Shown here in pieces: positions 18,775 through 27,483 of a stretch of 64,000 nucleotides of DNA (position 1 is its first letter; every line of letters starts with the position of its first letter). The position numbers and the translations under genes were made by a program. This stretch comes from Croceimicrobium sp963977415 (GTDB taxonomy: Bacteria > Bacteroidota > Bacteroidia > Flavobacteriales > Schleiferiaceae): positions 124,001 to 188,000 of the forward strand of contig CAXBOS010000002.1 in the NCBI GenBank assembly GCA_963977415.1, in the 5' to 3' direction. The notes below the pieces were generated by a model. It made no database searches. It saw only the letters and a list, made by a program, of their open reading frames with translations, and was not told the DNA's origin.

Positions 18775-19542
18775 ATGAGAAAAATTTTACTTTCCTTAAG
18801 CGCTTTGTTCGCTTTTGGTGCGGCTAACGCACAGAATGACATTAGCGCAACGCTAAATTCACCCACTGCTGGTAGTTCTATAGGACCAGGAATGCCATTT
18901 ACATTTGACATGACGGTTACCAATACTGGTACTGCAGATGTAACAGCAAATGATACAGTAGTATATTATCCAACGATAAATGGTGGATTATTAACCACTA
19001 CAAATCAGTCTGGTCAAACGGTAACTGTTGCTTTCATTATTACTGGAACAACTATTTCTGCTAATGGAATGGAAACTCGGGGTGTAAACTTCGGAGGTTT
19101 AAATATTAGTGGTGCACCTGCTGGTAGCATTGATATGTGTGCAAACGCTTTTGTTATCGGACCAAACTGGAATAATGTAACTGAAAGCGACACGATTAAT
19201 AACACAGATTGTGCTAGCGTTGCATACGATCCTAATGGTGGAACTGTAGGATTAGCAGAGAACATGGTATATGCGGATATTAAGAACATTCCTTTATTGG
19301 ATGCTTCTTACGCAAGTGGTTCTACTTATTTTGTAGAAGCTTACAATGTATCTTCTTCTACTGCAAGTGTTTCTTTTGTAGATCTAACTGGCAGAACTAT
19401 TTTAACGCAAGAATTTGAAGTGAGAAACTCTGAGCTTAAAGGTGAGGTATCTTTATCTAATCTTCCACAAGGCGTTGTTCTTGCAGTACTTTCTGTTGAT
19501 GGTCAAGCGGTAAGCACTAAAAAAGTTGTAGTAGCCCAATAA
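18775..19542 (+). CDS. Secreted protein with T9SS type A C-terminal sorting domain
   Basis: 255 residues. The signal peptide (1-19, ending GAANAQ) is followed by an Ig-like region rich in Thr/Asn/Gly (about 20-165) with NTGTADVTANDTV, a pattern of extracellular adhesion or CARDB-type domains. The last approximately 80 residues (VSFVDLTGRTIL, LSNLPQGVVLAVL, KKVVV) form the T9SS type A sorting domain that directs export across the outer membrane and surface attachment. No enzymatic motif is visible. The gene stands alone, with a -7 box before it and a strong terminator after it. Confidence 0.82.
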   Translation: MRKILLSLSALFAFGAANAQNDISATLNSPTAGSSIGPGMPFTFDMTVTNTGTADVTANDTVVYYPTINGGLLTTTNQSGQTVTVAFIITGTTISANGMETRGVNFGGLNISGAPAGSIDMCANAFVIGPNWNNVTESDTINNTDCASVAYDPNGGTVGLAENMVYADIKNIPLLDASYASGSTYFVEAYNVSSSTASVSFVDLTGRTILTQEFEVRNSELKGEVSLSNLPQGVVLAVLSVDGQAVSTKKVVVAQ

Positions 19543-19565
19543 TATAGTATTGGAATACTAAAAAT

Positions 19566-19602
19566 AAAAGCGGCTCTCTGAATTTCAGAGAGCCGCTTTT
19601 TT
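19566..19602 (+). terminator. Strong bidirectional terminator
   Basis: A long perfect hairpin with arms AAAAGCGGCTCTCTG and CAGAGAGCCGCTTTT, flanked by an A run and a T run. It lies between two convergent genes and can serve both. Confidence 0.9.
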
Positions 19603-19630
19603 ATGCAATGATGTCTTGTACTGAAGTTGA

Positions 19631-20119
19631 CTACTCCACCGTAACCTTAATACTTGCCGACATTTGACGTCCGTATGAACGGTGATAGCCATCAGCAAAC
19701 TGCATGGTTAACTTGTAAATTCCTGGTAAAAGATCCAAAGAGTCATTTAACTGACCTTTACCATAGTGAATGTTCACGCTATCCGCTGGTACGGTTCCAC
19801 CAGTTGGAATGAAGCCGCTGTTAATTATAATATGATGGTGTCCTTTGCCTTCATTTACAGCTCCAGCTGGTTCTACCTCCATACCTTCAATACCAAATTC
19901 CACTAAAAAAGGACTGCTAACAACATCACCATCTTGGAGATTGGCAAAAAATACTTTTGCACCCTCTGGTACGGCAGGTGGCTGATTAGCATCGGCCTCA
20001 GTATTAGTATTTTCTTGCACAGTTTCCTCTGTTTTGGCAGATCCTGCCTCACTTTGAGGCGAATTACAAGCGGAAAAAATCGCTAAAGCAGCGATAATAG
20101 AAAGAGATTTTTTAATCAT
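19631..20119 (-). CDS. DUF4399-type lipoprotein
   Basis: 162 residues from the ATG at 20119. A lipoprotein signal MIKKSLSIIAALAIFSAC (Cys 18) is followed by an acidic linker (to about 50) and a domain with VFFANLQDGDVVSSPF and GHHHIIINSGF. These are hallmarks of DUF4399, an Ig-like domain with a histidine cluster that may bind a metal. A longer upstream frame to 20185 exists but begins with non-signal sequence, while the chosen start gives a clean lipobox and lies 14 bases after a TATCTTTG box. Function unknown. Confidence 0.75.
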   Translation of the reverse strand: MIKKSLSIIAALAIFSACNSPQSEAGSAKTEETVQENTNTEADANQPPAVPEGAKVFFANLQDGDVVSSPFLVEFGIEGMEVEPAGAVNEGKGHHHIIINSGFIPTGGTVPADSVNIHYGKGQLNDSLDLLPGIYKLTMQFADGYHRSYGRQMSASIKVTVE

Positions 20120-20133
20120 AACTAAATTTTCCT

Positions 20134-20141
20134 CAAAGATA
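20134..20141 (-). promoter_or_regulatory. Candidate -7 box of the DUF4399 gene
   Basis: The minus strand reads TATCTTTG, an exact TAnnTTTG, 14 bases before the chosen ATG at 20119. Its position inside the longer alternative reading frame supports the shorter start. Confidence 0.45.
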
Positions 20142-20307
20142 CAGGCATTATTGGAACCTTGAAAGATATCAGCTCTTCTCTCCAAAGTTGTTTAGAGATC
20201 TAAAAACGCCAAAGATGCATATTTCAAGTAAATGATTATCATTGTATTAAGTAAAATAATGTTTAAAAAGTGTTATTAATAATTGAATGTTAATATTATT
20301 ATAATTA

Positions 20308-20342
20308 TTGATAATCAATCTATTATACTATTACTATTTTTG
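20308..20342 (+). promoter_or_regulatory. Candidate promoter of the 300-residue secreted protein
   Basis: TTG (20308-20310) and TATTTTTG (20335-20342, exact TAnnTTTG) are 24 bases apart. The ATG at 20370 follows 27 bases later. The box lies inside the longer upstream reading, arguing that translation starts at 20370. Confidence 0.45.
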
Positions 20343-20369
20343 AATAATAACCTCTGTAGCGAAACAATA

Positions 20370-21272
20370 ATGAAGAAGTGGACGATAGTCTTAAGTTTAT
20401 TAAGTATTAGTCTTAGTATTAAGTCTCAAGAGATTAAAGACTTACACAAACTAGACTTAGAATTTTCTTGGGATAGTAAATGGGCTATGCGATATGATTA
20501 TCAAATTCTTTCACCTAGAGATAGTAGCTTAATTGGGAAATTGAGTAAAGTATCTGAATCATTTTGGCAAAAAGAAGTCTATGATGTGGAAGGCAACTGG
20601 ATTGATACCTATCGTTTTCTTAAAAGTGAGGATGGCATTGTGAGTATTAGTAAGGGGGAGGCCATTATTGATGATCGTTACTATTTAAATGAAAATCTGC
20701 AAAAGCGCCTTCTAGCAAAAAATGGTAAACTTTCTTTAGAGTGGTATTTCAGTTACGATTCCAATAATAAGTTACAACGGTTTAGCGAAAAAGACAGTCT
20801 ATTTTATGTGGAGACAATTTTCTTATACGATTCTTTAAGTAGAGTAGAGAAGGCAAAGAAGTATACCAATGGAAATTTAAGTAGTGAAGAACACTATGTA
20901 TACAACCAAGATGGTTTTTTAACCGCACTTTATTCTCTAAATTCTGAGCTTGACAGCATTGGTAAGACGGTTAACCTTTTCCAAGATGAGGAAATCAAGG
21001 AAAGACTTAGCTACAAATTCACTAAGGATGCTTGGGTTTTAGTAGAGTCCATGGCATATGAATATTCGGAACATAAAGAATTGCAATCCACTACTTTATT
21101 GCTTTATTCGGATCCGGGCAATTGTGTATTTAGCCAAACTAATAATTATGATTCTAATCAGCGCTTAGTTTCTAGCGAGAAAATAGACCTTATAAGTGGC
21201 GATTGGAAGTTAGTTAGAACTTATTATCAATCGGCAGATCAAGGGGGAATAGTGCTTGGAGAGGGAAGATAA
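20370..21272 (+). CDS. Secreted protein of unknown function with YD-like repeats
   Basis: 300 residues starting MKKWTIVLSLLSISLSIKSQ, a signal peptide. The body has repeated units of the form YDxxxxLxxxxxY (FSYDSNNKLQRF, FLYDSLSRVEKA, YVYNQDGFLTAL, NYDSNQRLVSSE), similar to the short beta-strand repeats of MORN/YD-type proteins common in Bacteroidota. No catalytic motif is seen. The frame is open up to 20283, but the extra 29 residues are Asn/Ile-rich and contain the promoter box. No function can be assigned. Confidence 0.6.
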   Translation: MKKWTIVLSLLSISLSIKSQEIKDLHKLDLEFSWDSKWAMRYDYQILSPRDSSLIGKLSKVSESFWQKEVYDVEGNWIDTYRFLKSEDGIVSISKGEAIIDDRYYLNENLQKRLLAKNGKLSLEWYFSYDSNNKLQRFSEKDSLFYVETIFLYDSLSRVEKAKKYTNGNLSSEEHYVYNQDGFLTALYSLNSELDSIGKTVNLFQDEEIKERLSYKFTKDAWVLVESMAYEYSEHKELQSTTLLLYSDPGNCVFSQTNNYDSNQRLVSSEKIDLISGDWKLVRTYYQSADQGGIVLGEGR

Positions 21273-21313
21273 TTGACTAATTTAGCCCTAAGCAATTCCT
21301 TTAATTAAACACT

Positions 21314-21934
21314 ATGGCTTTAAGCCGCACAGCCAAGCATTTAAGACTTCTTGTAATCTTAGTTATAGCTCTAGAGATTACAGGAATAGTGTTTCATTTT
21401 TACCAGATGGCCTCCTTAAGGGCTGTTATCGACGGCGAATTTGTTTCATCCGCTACTATTAATCAGTTATCAGATTGGAGTTATTGGCAGTTTCTTTGGC
21501 ACTTAGCCCTCTATTCTTTTACGGGGCTTTTCTTTTTGCGCTGGTCTTATATTTCACAGTCAGGTAAGGAATTCGCCAAATCAAATGTGAGTAAAACTTT
21601 AAACGAAGTGTTGCTATTGTGGTTTGTTCCAGTGCTCAACCTATTTAGACCAGCTCGCCATATTATCGATTTTAGTTTGAAACAATACCTGAAAAAGGGT
21701 GATAAAGCCCTTAAAAGTTATCAGACCTTGATTATTGTTTGGTGGTGCATATGGTTAGTTTCTGGACCATTTGGCCGATTTTTAGTACATCTTTCGGTAC
21801 CACACCAAAGCGTAGAGCAGACTTATACTTATTTGGTAGTTTATGTTTTTTTAGAGTTTTTGTCGATAATTACGGGAATTCTGTTTTTGATAATATTAGG
21901 GCGTCAGTTGCGCTTTATCCGCGAGAATAAGTAA
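21314..21934 (+). CDS. DUF4328-type membrane protein
   Basis: 206 residues with four or five membrane helices (about 11-31, 56-76, 92-110, 138-158, 172-192). The stretch LNEVLLLWFVPVLNLFRPARHI is typical of DUF4328 proteins, whose role is unknown. It starts 41 bases after the preceding secreted-protein gene and may be co-transcribed with it. Confidence 0.65.
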   Translation: MALSRTAKHLRLLVILVIALEITGIVFHFYQMASLRAVIDGEFVSSATINQLSDWSYWQFLWHLALYSFTGLFFLRWSYISQSGKEFAKSNVSKTLNEVLLLWFVPVLNLFRPARHIIDFSLKQYLKKGDKALKSYQTLIIVWWCIWLVSGPFGRFLVHLSVPHQSVEQTYTYLVVYVFLEFLSIITGILFLIILGRQLRFIRENK

Positions 21935-22057
21935 AGATTTTAATATCTAGCTACCATTAATAAAATTATATTCAGGAAGTAATCTGGTGTAAATTGATGA
22001 AAATCAAATAGTTGAACATCAATTGATAACTAATTGTTAATTTTTGTCCTGATGTAT

Positions 22058-22084
22058 TTTGCTCACTAACAAGACTTACCTTTG
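22058..22084 (+). promoter_or_regulatory. Promoter and long U-rich leader of the RRM gene
   Basis: TTTG (22058-22061) and TACCTTTG (22077-22084, exact -7 box) predict a start near 22090 and a leader of about 90 bases. The last 40 bases before the ATG are almost entirely T with a few A and C, and there is no Shine-Dalgarno sequence. The -33/-7 spacing (15) is shorter than usual. Confidence 0.45.
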
Positions 22085-22181
22085 AAAAACATTTTAACCG
22101 CTATTGCATTGACTAATTGATGCAAAGTTTTTAAACTGTTTCGTTCTGTTTTTTTTTTTTTCAATTTTTATTTTTTTTCAA

Positions 22182-22487
22182 ATGAACATTTTTGTTGCAA
22201 GGCTGGACTATTCAGTTCAGGAAGATGAGCTGAAAGACGCCTTCGAAGCTTACGGTGAGGTATCATCCGTAAAAATTATTATGGACCGTGAAACTGGTCG
22301 CTCTAAGGGCTTCGGTTTCGTGGAAATGGACAACGATGCTGATGGCAATAACGCCATTGAAGCATTAGATGGAGCAAGCATTAAAGGTCGCGAAATCGCA
22401 GTTAAAGAAGCTCGTCCACAAGAGGAGCGTCGTTCGAACTCTCGCGGTGGCGGCGGTGGCTATGGCGGCGGACGTGATCGTTACTAG
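22182..22487 (+). CDS. RRM-type RNA-binding protein
   Basis: 101 residues. A single RNA-recognition motif fills 1-78: RNP2 is IFVARL (3-8) and RNP1 is KGFGFVEM (42-49), followed by EALDGASIKGREIAVKEARP. The tail is Arg/Gly-rich (GGGGGYGGGRD). This is the single-RRM glycine-rich protein type found in cyanobacteria and Bacteroidota, often cold-induced and thought to act as an RNA chaperone. The long U-rich leader could be an autoregulatory binding site. A terminator follows 25 bases after the stop. Confidence 0.9.
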   Translation: MNIFVARLDYSVQEDELKDAFEAYGEVSSVKIIMDRETGRSKGFGFVEMDNDADGNNAIEALDGASIKGREIAVKEARPQEERRSNSRGGGGGYGGGRDRY

Positions 22488-22512
22488 ATAACTTTTTCAT
22501 TAGCACGAATTT

Positions 22513-22547
22513 TAGTCCTCATCCTTTCGGGTGGGGACTATTTTTTT
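22513..22547 (+). terminator. Terminator after the RRM gene
   Basis: TAGTCCTCATCC pairs with GGGTGGGGACTA (G-T wobbles) around a 4-base loop, followed by seven T. Confidence 0.85.
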
Positions 22548-22672
22548 GTTTAATTTCTCGCATACTTATATCATACGCGGAAAATTAACTTAATCCTTGG
22601 CCCAACAAATCTAGATTTTACCTGAAACTAGGTTTAAATAGGAATGCGGCCAATTTATAAGGATCCCATAAT

Positions 22673-22708
22673 AAAAAAGTCTTCTAAGGCATGGCCACAG
22701 CCTTTTTT
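22673..22708. terminator. Weak bidirectional terminator candidate
   Basis: AAAAAAG ... AAGGC and GCCTT ... TTTTTT form nested inverted arms. On the minus strand this lies downstream of the GT2 gene ending at 22824. The core stem is only five base pairs. The rest of 22548-22823 shows no gene or other structure I can support. Confidence 0.3.
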
Positions 22709-22823
22709 GTTTACAAGGTTACCTATTGACAAGAATAATTTAATAAGGTGTTATAAAACCTGGTGTACAAGTTTAATTTCATGATCCTTAAGAAGACGAA
22801 TGCTCAAGTGAAGCTCCGCTACT

Positions 22824-24017
22824 CTAATCTTCCTTTTCAACAAAAGTCTTTTCAGTATGCTCAAATTGCTTTACACTCTGGTTTTTACGGATACGTAAAA
22901 CGGCGAGTAACATAAAGAAGATGGCTTTAGGAATTTCAATAAACAGGGCTAGGTTTTTTAAAACAAAATACCGGCGCGGAATACTAATAAATAAAGCAAA
23001 GGCATAAGCTCCTAAAAGATAATACCAATATTCTGAGCCTTGCAGGAAAAAGCTTAAACCAGCCGCAACTGCAAGCACAAAGGCAAAAAGCAATTTGGGA
23101 ATCAACCCCATTTGGATGGCTTTGTCAAAGAAATCTACATTGCCACTTAGCAGTTTAATAATACCAGGACCGATATGGCTGCGGAAGGCGTGAATTTGCC
23201 CCGCAATCCAACGTTTACGTTGATTGCTAAAGTTTTTACCGCTAGCTACTTTTTCATCGTACACGTAGATATCTTCCAAATAGGCGATTTTCTCTTTGCG
23301 CCCTAATATATAGAACTCTAAAAGCTTGTCTTCCACTGCAGAGTCTTTGTTAATTCCTTCCAGTGCTTCTTTTAAAAATGTCGATTCGAATACCATTCCA
23401 CTGCCAATCAAGCTGCAGCTAAAACCCAAATTTCGATGTCCCTTACGGAAGATGGAATTACTAATTTCCTCTGTAATACCGTCTAAAACAGCCATTTTAG
23501 TATTATCATTCTTAGCAGTTCGATGTGTTTGGTAAACCTTAAAATCATCGTTTATGCACTTATTGATTTCCAGCAAAGTATCTGCCGGCATCTTGTTATC
23601 GGCATCCATTACAATAAAATAGTCGGGCCAAAAATTTGACTTCGCATGCTCAACTTGGGCAAGAAGGTTTTTTGATTTAGTAGAATGATCAAAATTCATT
23701 ATTACCACATCAATATTAGCCGCTCTTAATTTAGCCACTGTTTCTTTCTTCATTTGATCAGAACCAATAATTACCCTCAATTTTTCGGCAGGGTAATTTA
23801 AAGCCAATGCTTGTTGAGCAGAATTTAAAATAATAGCATCTTCCTTATAAGCGGGAAAGAGTAGAGTGAAACTCTTTAAATCTTCAGGATTAGGATTCTT
23901 AGGACCATGATGCTTGAGAAGAGAGGCTAAGGCAAAAACCAAACTGTAGGCAGCTTGAGCGCCAAGAAGTACCAAGAAAAAAAGTTCTATTATTTGTAGG
24001 ATATCAGACATTATCAA
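22824..24017 (-). CDS. Membrane-bound family 2 glycosyltransferase
   Basis: 397 residues. An N-terminal helix (about 6-30) is followed by a GT-A domain: FPAYKEDAII, the DxD motif in VMDADNKMP, EDKLLEF and the processive-type QRKRWIAGQ. Two or three helices (about 300-370) close the protein. This is the layout of inner-membrane hyaluronan/cellulose-synthase-like glycosyltransferases that build or export polysaccharide from nucleotide sugars. A second ATG at 24011 would give MSDILQ and is equally plausible. It follows a secreted-protein gene by 24 bases on the same strand. Confidence 0.82.
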   Translation of the reverse strand: MIMSDILQIIELFFLVLLGAQAAYSLVFALASLLKHHGPKNPNPEDLKSFTLLFPAYKEDAIILNSAQQALALNYPAEKLRVIIGSDQMKKETVAKLRAANIDVVIMNFDHSTKSKNLLAQVEHAKSNFWPDYFIVMDADNKMPADTLLEINKCINDDFKVYQTHRTAKNDNTKMAVLDGITEEISNSIFRKGHRNLGFSCSLIGSGMVFESTFLKEALEGINKDSAVEDKLLEFYILGRKEKIAYLEDIYVYDEKVASGKNFSNQRKRWIAGQIHAFRSHIGPGIIKLLSGNVDFFDKAIQMGLIPKLLFAFVLAVAAGLSFFLQGSEYWYYLLGAYAFALFISIPRRYFVLKNLALFIEIPKAIFFMLLAVLRIRKNQSVKQFEHTEKTFVEKED

Positions 24018-24041
24018 CTAATCGTAATATTAAAAACTATC

Positions 24042-24740
24042 TTAAAGGCCATTTTTCAACTGAGACAAATCAGGTTCCTTTAGCTCATATCCTTTCGGAA
24101 TGCCAAAGCCTAAGTACTTGTCATCAATATCATCTTTAGAAACTTCATTGGCTTTAAACCGTACTTTGATACCATTAAAATCACTATCCATTTGTAATAT
24201 TAAACCATCAATTAAGGGCGATTGGAAACGGTTAAGTGGACTTTTATTTCCTTTTAAATCAGGGCAATACCAAACCGTCGATATCGTGCCATCGGCTTGA
24301 GTAATCTTGGCATCCTTGCAATTATAGCCTGCCAACTTCTTACTACCATTGCCAAATTCAACCTTATCCTCTGTATCTTCACTCATTTCAGATAAGGACT
24401 TATAATCTTCATCTTCAATTAATTGAGCCGATTTGTCGCCTAATGCACTCGTTAGAATAAGTGATTTACCTTCAGTGTAATCGGTTACCATTATCATTGA
24501 AATCAAAAGGCTTTTTATTTCAATGCGCGACTTATCGCCTTTAAACATTACTCGATAGCGTGCACTCTCCATCATATTTTTTAATTGGCCCATTTGCTCT
24601 AGACCTTCAATTTCATCTAAGTCGACCTTAGTTTCGACTAGCTCAAGTTTGTATTCTACGCTTAGTGAAGCCTGTGCACTTAAGCTTATTGTAATGAAAA
24701 TGAATAGAGTAGAGGCGAGTAGTCGCAAAGGTATTTGCAT
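24042..24740 (-). CDS. Secreted protein, DUF4412/GLPGLI-like
   Basis: 232 residues with a signal peptide (1-22, ending SLSAQA). The pattern MFKGDKSRIEI, followed by AGYNCKDAKI and STVWYCPDLK with two cysteines, resembles DUF4412/GLPGLI-like periplasmic proteins of Bacteroidota, which have no known activity. Located directly upstream of the GT2 gene, probably in one transcript. Confidence 0.55.
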   Translation of the reverse strand: MQIPLRLLASTLFIFITISLSAQASLSVEYKLELVETKVDLDEIEGLEQMGQLKNMMESARYRVMFKGDKSRIEIKSLLISMIMVTDYTEGKSLILTSALGDKSAQLIEDEDYKSLSEMSEDTEDKVEFGNGSKKLAGYNCKDAKITQADGTISTVWYCPDLKGNKSPLNRFQSPLIDGLILQMDSDFNGIKVRFKANEVSKDDIDDKYLGFGIPKGYELKEPDLSQLKNGL

Positions 24741-24865
24741 ATTTAGTGGTCCAATGTTGGTTGAAAATCCAAAATCCTAAATTAAGTTTTATTTGCAAGA
24801 AACGAGGCCCAAATAAAATTTAAGCTATCGAAAATTGCTTTCAAGTCGAACTCACGCGCTAAGCT

Positions 24866-24873
24866 TATCTTTG
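24866..24873 (+). promoter_or_regulatory. Candidate -7 box of the rmuC promoter
   Basis: TATCTTTG, exact TAnnTTTG, 17 bases before the ATG at 24891. A TTG lies at 24835-24837, 28 bases upstream, farther than usual. Confidence 0.4.
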
Positions 24874-24890
24874 GAAATTAAATCGCTTTT

Positions 24891-26207
24891 ATGGAAACTA
24901 TTGCTTTACTGATATCCGCTGCCACCCTGATAATACTTGTTTTTCTACTAATTAAATCAACAAAGAATAATCCACACGAAACACAAGAGAAAATACGCCT
25001 GCTTCTCCAAACTGAATTACGTGAAAATCGCAGTGAGCTAAATGAGTCGCTAAGAGATAACCGTCAGGAATTATCGGTTGGATTAGAGCAACTTAGTGCT
25101 AAAATGGACCTAAAGCTAGGCGCTATATCGGAAAGCTTAAACAAGAATGCCAGGGAAAACCGAGAGGAATTGAAACTAAGCTTAAAGGAATTTAGCACCG
25201 CTTTTACCACTAACGTTAAAGACTTTAATGATCTCCAAAAACAAAAGTTTATGGAAATGGGCTTAAAGCAAGATGAGTTAGTAAAGTCAACCGAGCTGAA
25301 GCTTGAGAAAATGCGGGAAACAGTAGACGAGAAACTGCATAAAACCTTAGAAGAGCGCCTTGGTCAATCTTTTAAAATAGTAAGTGAACGATTAGAGGCG
25401 GTGCAAAAAGGTTTGGGCGAAATGCAAAACTTGGCCAACGGTGTGGGCGATTTAAAAAAGGTATTAAGCAATGTAAAAACTCGCGGAGTTTTAGGCGAAA
25501 TTCAATTAGGCAATATTTTGGAGCAAATTATGGCCCCAGAGCAGTATGAGGCCAATGTGAAAACCAAAGCGGGTTCTAATGATCACGTAGAGTTTGCCAT
25601 TAAATTACCAGGGAAGGATGATACAGGTAAAGAGGTTTACTTACCCATCGATGCCAAATTCCCACAAGAGGATTATGTGCGTTTGCAAACTGCTTATGAT
25701 GAGGGTGATCTTGTTGCGATCGAAGCCAGTAATAAGGCCCTGGTGCAATCCATTAAACGCTTCGCCAAAGATATTCGCGACAAGTATATTGATCCGCCCA
25801 ATACCACCGATTTTGGCATTATGTTTTTACCCTTGGAAGGCCTTTTTGCTGAAGTAGTGCGGCAACCTGAAGTAGTGGCGCTTTTACAAAGGGAATATAA
25901 AATTATAGTAACCGGTCCTACTACTTTGGCGGCTATGCTTAATAGTTTGCAAATGGGTTTTAAAACCCTTGCTATTCAAAAACGCAGTGGCGAAGTGTGG
26001 CAAATTTTAGGAGCAGTAAAAAAGGAGTTTGGCAAATTTGGCGATGTTTTAGAAAAAGCCCAGAAGAAGATTAATGAGGCCAACCATGAGCTTGATACCT
26101 TAGTGGGAACGCGCACACGCATGATGCTTTCGAAATTAAATAAGGTACAAGAGCTTCCCACTAGTGATGAAAACCCTTTATTGGATTCTCTAGAAGAAGA
26201 GGAATAA
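24891..26207 (+). CDS. rmuC: RmuC-family DNA recombination protein
   Basis: 438 residues. An N-terminal membrane helix (1-22) is followed by a long coiled coil with LRENRSELNESLRDNR-type repeats (about 35-185) and the RmuC domain (about 195-405). The latter shows TRGVLGEIQLGNILEQI, LPIDAKFPQEDYVRL and FLPLEGLFAEV. The family limits sequence inversions between short inverted repeats in E. coli and carries a PD-(D/E)XK-like nuclease fold; the DAK in PIDAKFP fits that core. It is transcribed alone. Confidence 0.92.
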   Translation: METIALLISAATLIILVFLLIKSTKNNPHETQEKIRLLLQTELRENRSELNESLRDNRQELSVGLEQLSAKMDLKLGAISESLNKNARENREELKLSLKEFSTAFTTNVKDFNDLQKQKFMEMGLKQDELVKSTELKLEKMRETVDEKLHKTLEERLGQSFKIVSERLEAVQKGLGEMQNLANGVGDLKKVLSNVKTRGVLGEIQLGNILEQIMAPEQYEANVKTKAGSNDHVEFAIKLPGKDDTGKEVYLPIDAKFPQEDYVRLQTAYDEGDLVAIEASNKALVQSIKRFAKDIRDKYIDPPNTTDFGIMFLPLEGLFAEVVRQPEVVALLQREYKIIVTGPTTLAAMLNSLQMGFKTLAIQKRSGEVWQILGAVKKEFGKFGDVLEKAQKKINEANHELDTLVGTRTRMMLSKLNKVQELPTSDENPLLDSLEEEE

Positions 26208-26298
26208 TAATATTCAAGTGCTTCTAAAACAATTATTTAAGAAAGTGTAAATTTTTGTAAAACAGTTTTATTGACTCCAAGCGCCATCTAATTTGGGC

Positions 26299-26306
26299 TA
26301 AATTTG
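26299..26306 (+). promoter_or_regulatory. -7 box of a leaderless regulator gene
   Basis: TAAATTTG, exact TAnnTTTG, ends 6 bases before ATG 26313. An upstream TTG start at 26304 would lie inside this box, so translation from it is unlikely. TTG at 26271-26273 is 25 bases upstream. Confidence 0.5.
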
Positions 26307-26312
26307 ACAGCT

Positions 26313-27224
26313 ATGTTTAAAGTGTTTTCGTACGGACTTCTACTAATGGGACTTCATCTTGGGCTCAACGCCCAACGCTTAAGAGATCCCGCCCGTGACG
26401 TGGTGGCGATGCGAATGATTGCCCATCAGCTAATGCTATGGCAGGGTGATAGTAGTCAGGCTATCCCGCCAGTAATTCCCCTCGATGAAACTCAGTATCG
26501 CATAAATTTCAATACCGATCTTCAATTTACTCCCGAAGCTATGGTTGATTTTATAGCTAAGGTGATGCGCGATTATACTATTGCGGAGCAATACCGCGTG
26601 CAGGTAAGGTCTTGTCTGGGCGATACGATTGTTTATAGTTTTCAAGTGGGAGGTATCGAATCAGGTGATATTGTTCCTTGTTTAGGGCGACAGCAAAAAA
26701 AAGCTTGCTATTATTTACAAGTAAGTATTCTCGATACATTTCAGGTTTTAGCCGCGGATAAAGGCAGCGTAGAGGACTTGGATTCAGAAGAAGCCGACCT
26801 AAATTCTAAGTGGTTTTACTTTTTTGTTTTCCTCGCTATGGTAATCGCAGCTTTTTGGAAATTAATGCTTAAAAAAAGTAAAATGCCTGATAATAAGATC
26901 TTAACGGAAACTAAAGATTCAGAAATCACTTGGTTAGGATCAACTCAGTTTAGCGAGCAGAGATTAAGTATTTCCTTTAATAATGTTAAGACCGAGCTCA
27001 GTGCCAAGGAATCCGATTTACTGGCGTTTTTAGCGCAACATCTCAATCAAAGGGTGGAAAAGGAGCGAATTTTGGAGGCTGTTTGGGGCGATGATGGCGA
27101 TTATGTAGGGCGCACCCTCGATGTTTTCATCTCCAAATTAAGAAAGAAACTCGCACTGGATACCAGCATTCGTATAGTAAATATTCGCGGTATAGGCTAT
27201 CAACTGCAAGTAGTAGAGGACTAA
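26313..27224 (+). CDS. Membrane-anchored winged-helix transcriptional regulator
   Basis: 303 residues. A signal-type N-terminus (MFKVFSYGLLLMGLHLGLNAQ) precedes a periplasmic domain of about 140 residues, with Cys in RSCLGDT, PCLGRQ and KACYY. A membrane helix follows (about 168-186, WFYFFVFLAMVIAAFW), then a linker and an OmpR-type DNA-binding domain (about 205-303). That domain shows LSAKESDLLAFLAQ, ERILEAVWG, RTLDVFISKLRKKL and NIRGIGYQL. It is a one-component regulator with the DNA-binding domain at the C-terminus, the reverse of ToxR. There is no receiver domain or partner kinase nearby. Its target is unknown. Confidence 0.82.
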   Translation: MFKVFSYGLLLMGLHLGLNAQRLRDPARDVVAMRMIAHQLMLWQGDSSQAIPPVIPLDETQYRINFNTDLQFTPEAMVDFIAKVMRDYTIAEQYRVQVRSCLGDTIVYSFQVGGIESGDIVPCLGRQQKKACYYLQVSILDTFQVLAADKGSVEDLDSEEADLNSKWFYFFVFLAMVIAAFWKLMLKKSKMPDNKILTETKDSEITWLGSTQFSEQRLSISFNNVKTELSAKESDLLAFLAQHLNQRVEKERILEAVWGDDGDYVGRTLDVFISKLRKKLALDTSIRIVNIRGIGYQLQVVED

Positions 27225-27483
27225 AGCTATCTGCTTTTTCCCTTGCGGTAGATGCGCACGAAGAAGGCATTTTACACATCTTTAAAAGTCGTTTTTTTAT
27301 AATGGGACGGACAACGTAATAAAATGAAGCTTTAGCTTTTGTCGAAAATATTAAGACTATCTTGTAGGTGAGCTAATAGGGCTTTTATGCACATTATAAA
27401 CTCCGTAAAAAACAAAATGAGTCTTGATATCAACGCGAACACTATCTTAATATTTAAGGCTCCAAAACCACATTTAGCTATAA

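Noticed and set aside
20120..20185. Longer N-terminus of the DUF4399 lipoprotein
   Set aside because: The 22 extra residues lack signal character and contain the TATCTTTG box; ATG 20119 gives a proper lipobox.
26304..26312. TTG start giving a three-residue longer regulator
   Set aside because: The TTG is the end of a TAAATTTG -7 box; ATG 26313 begins a clean signal peptide.
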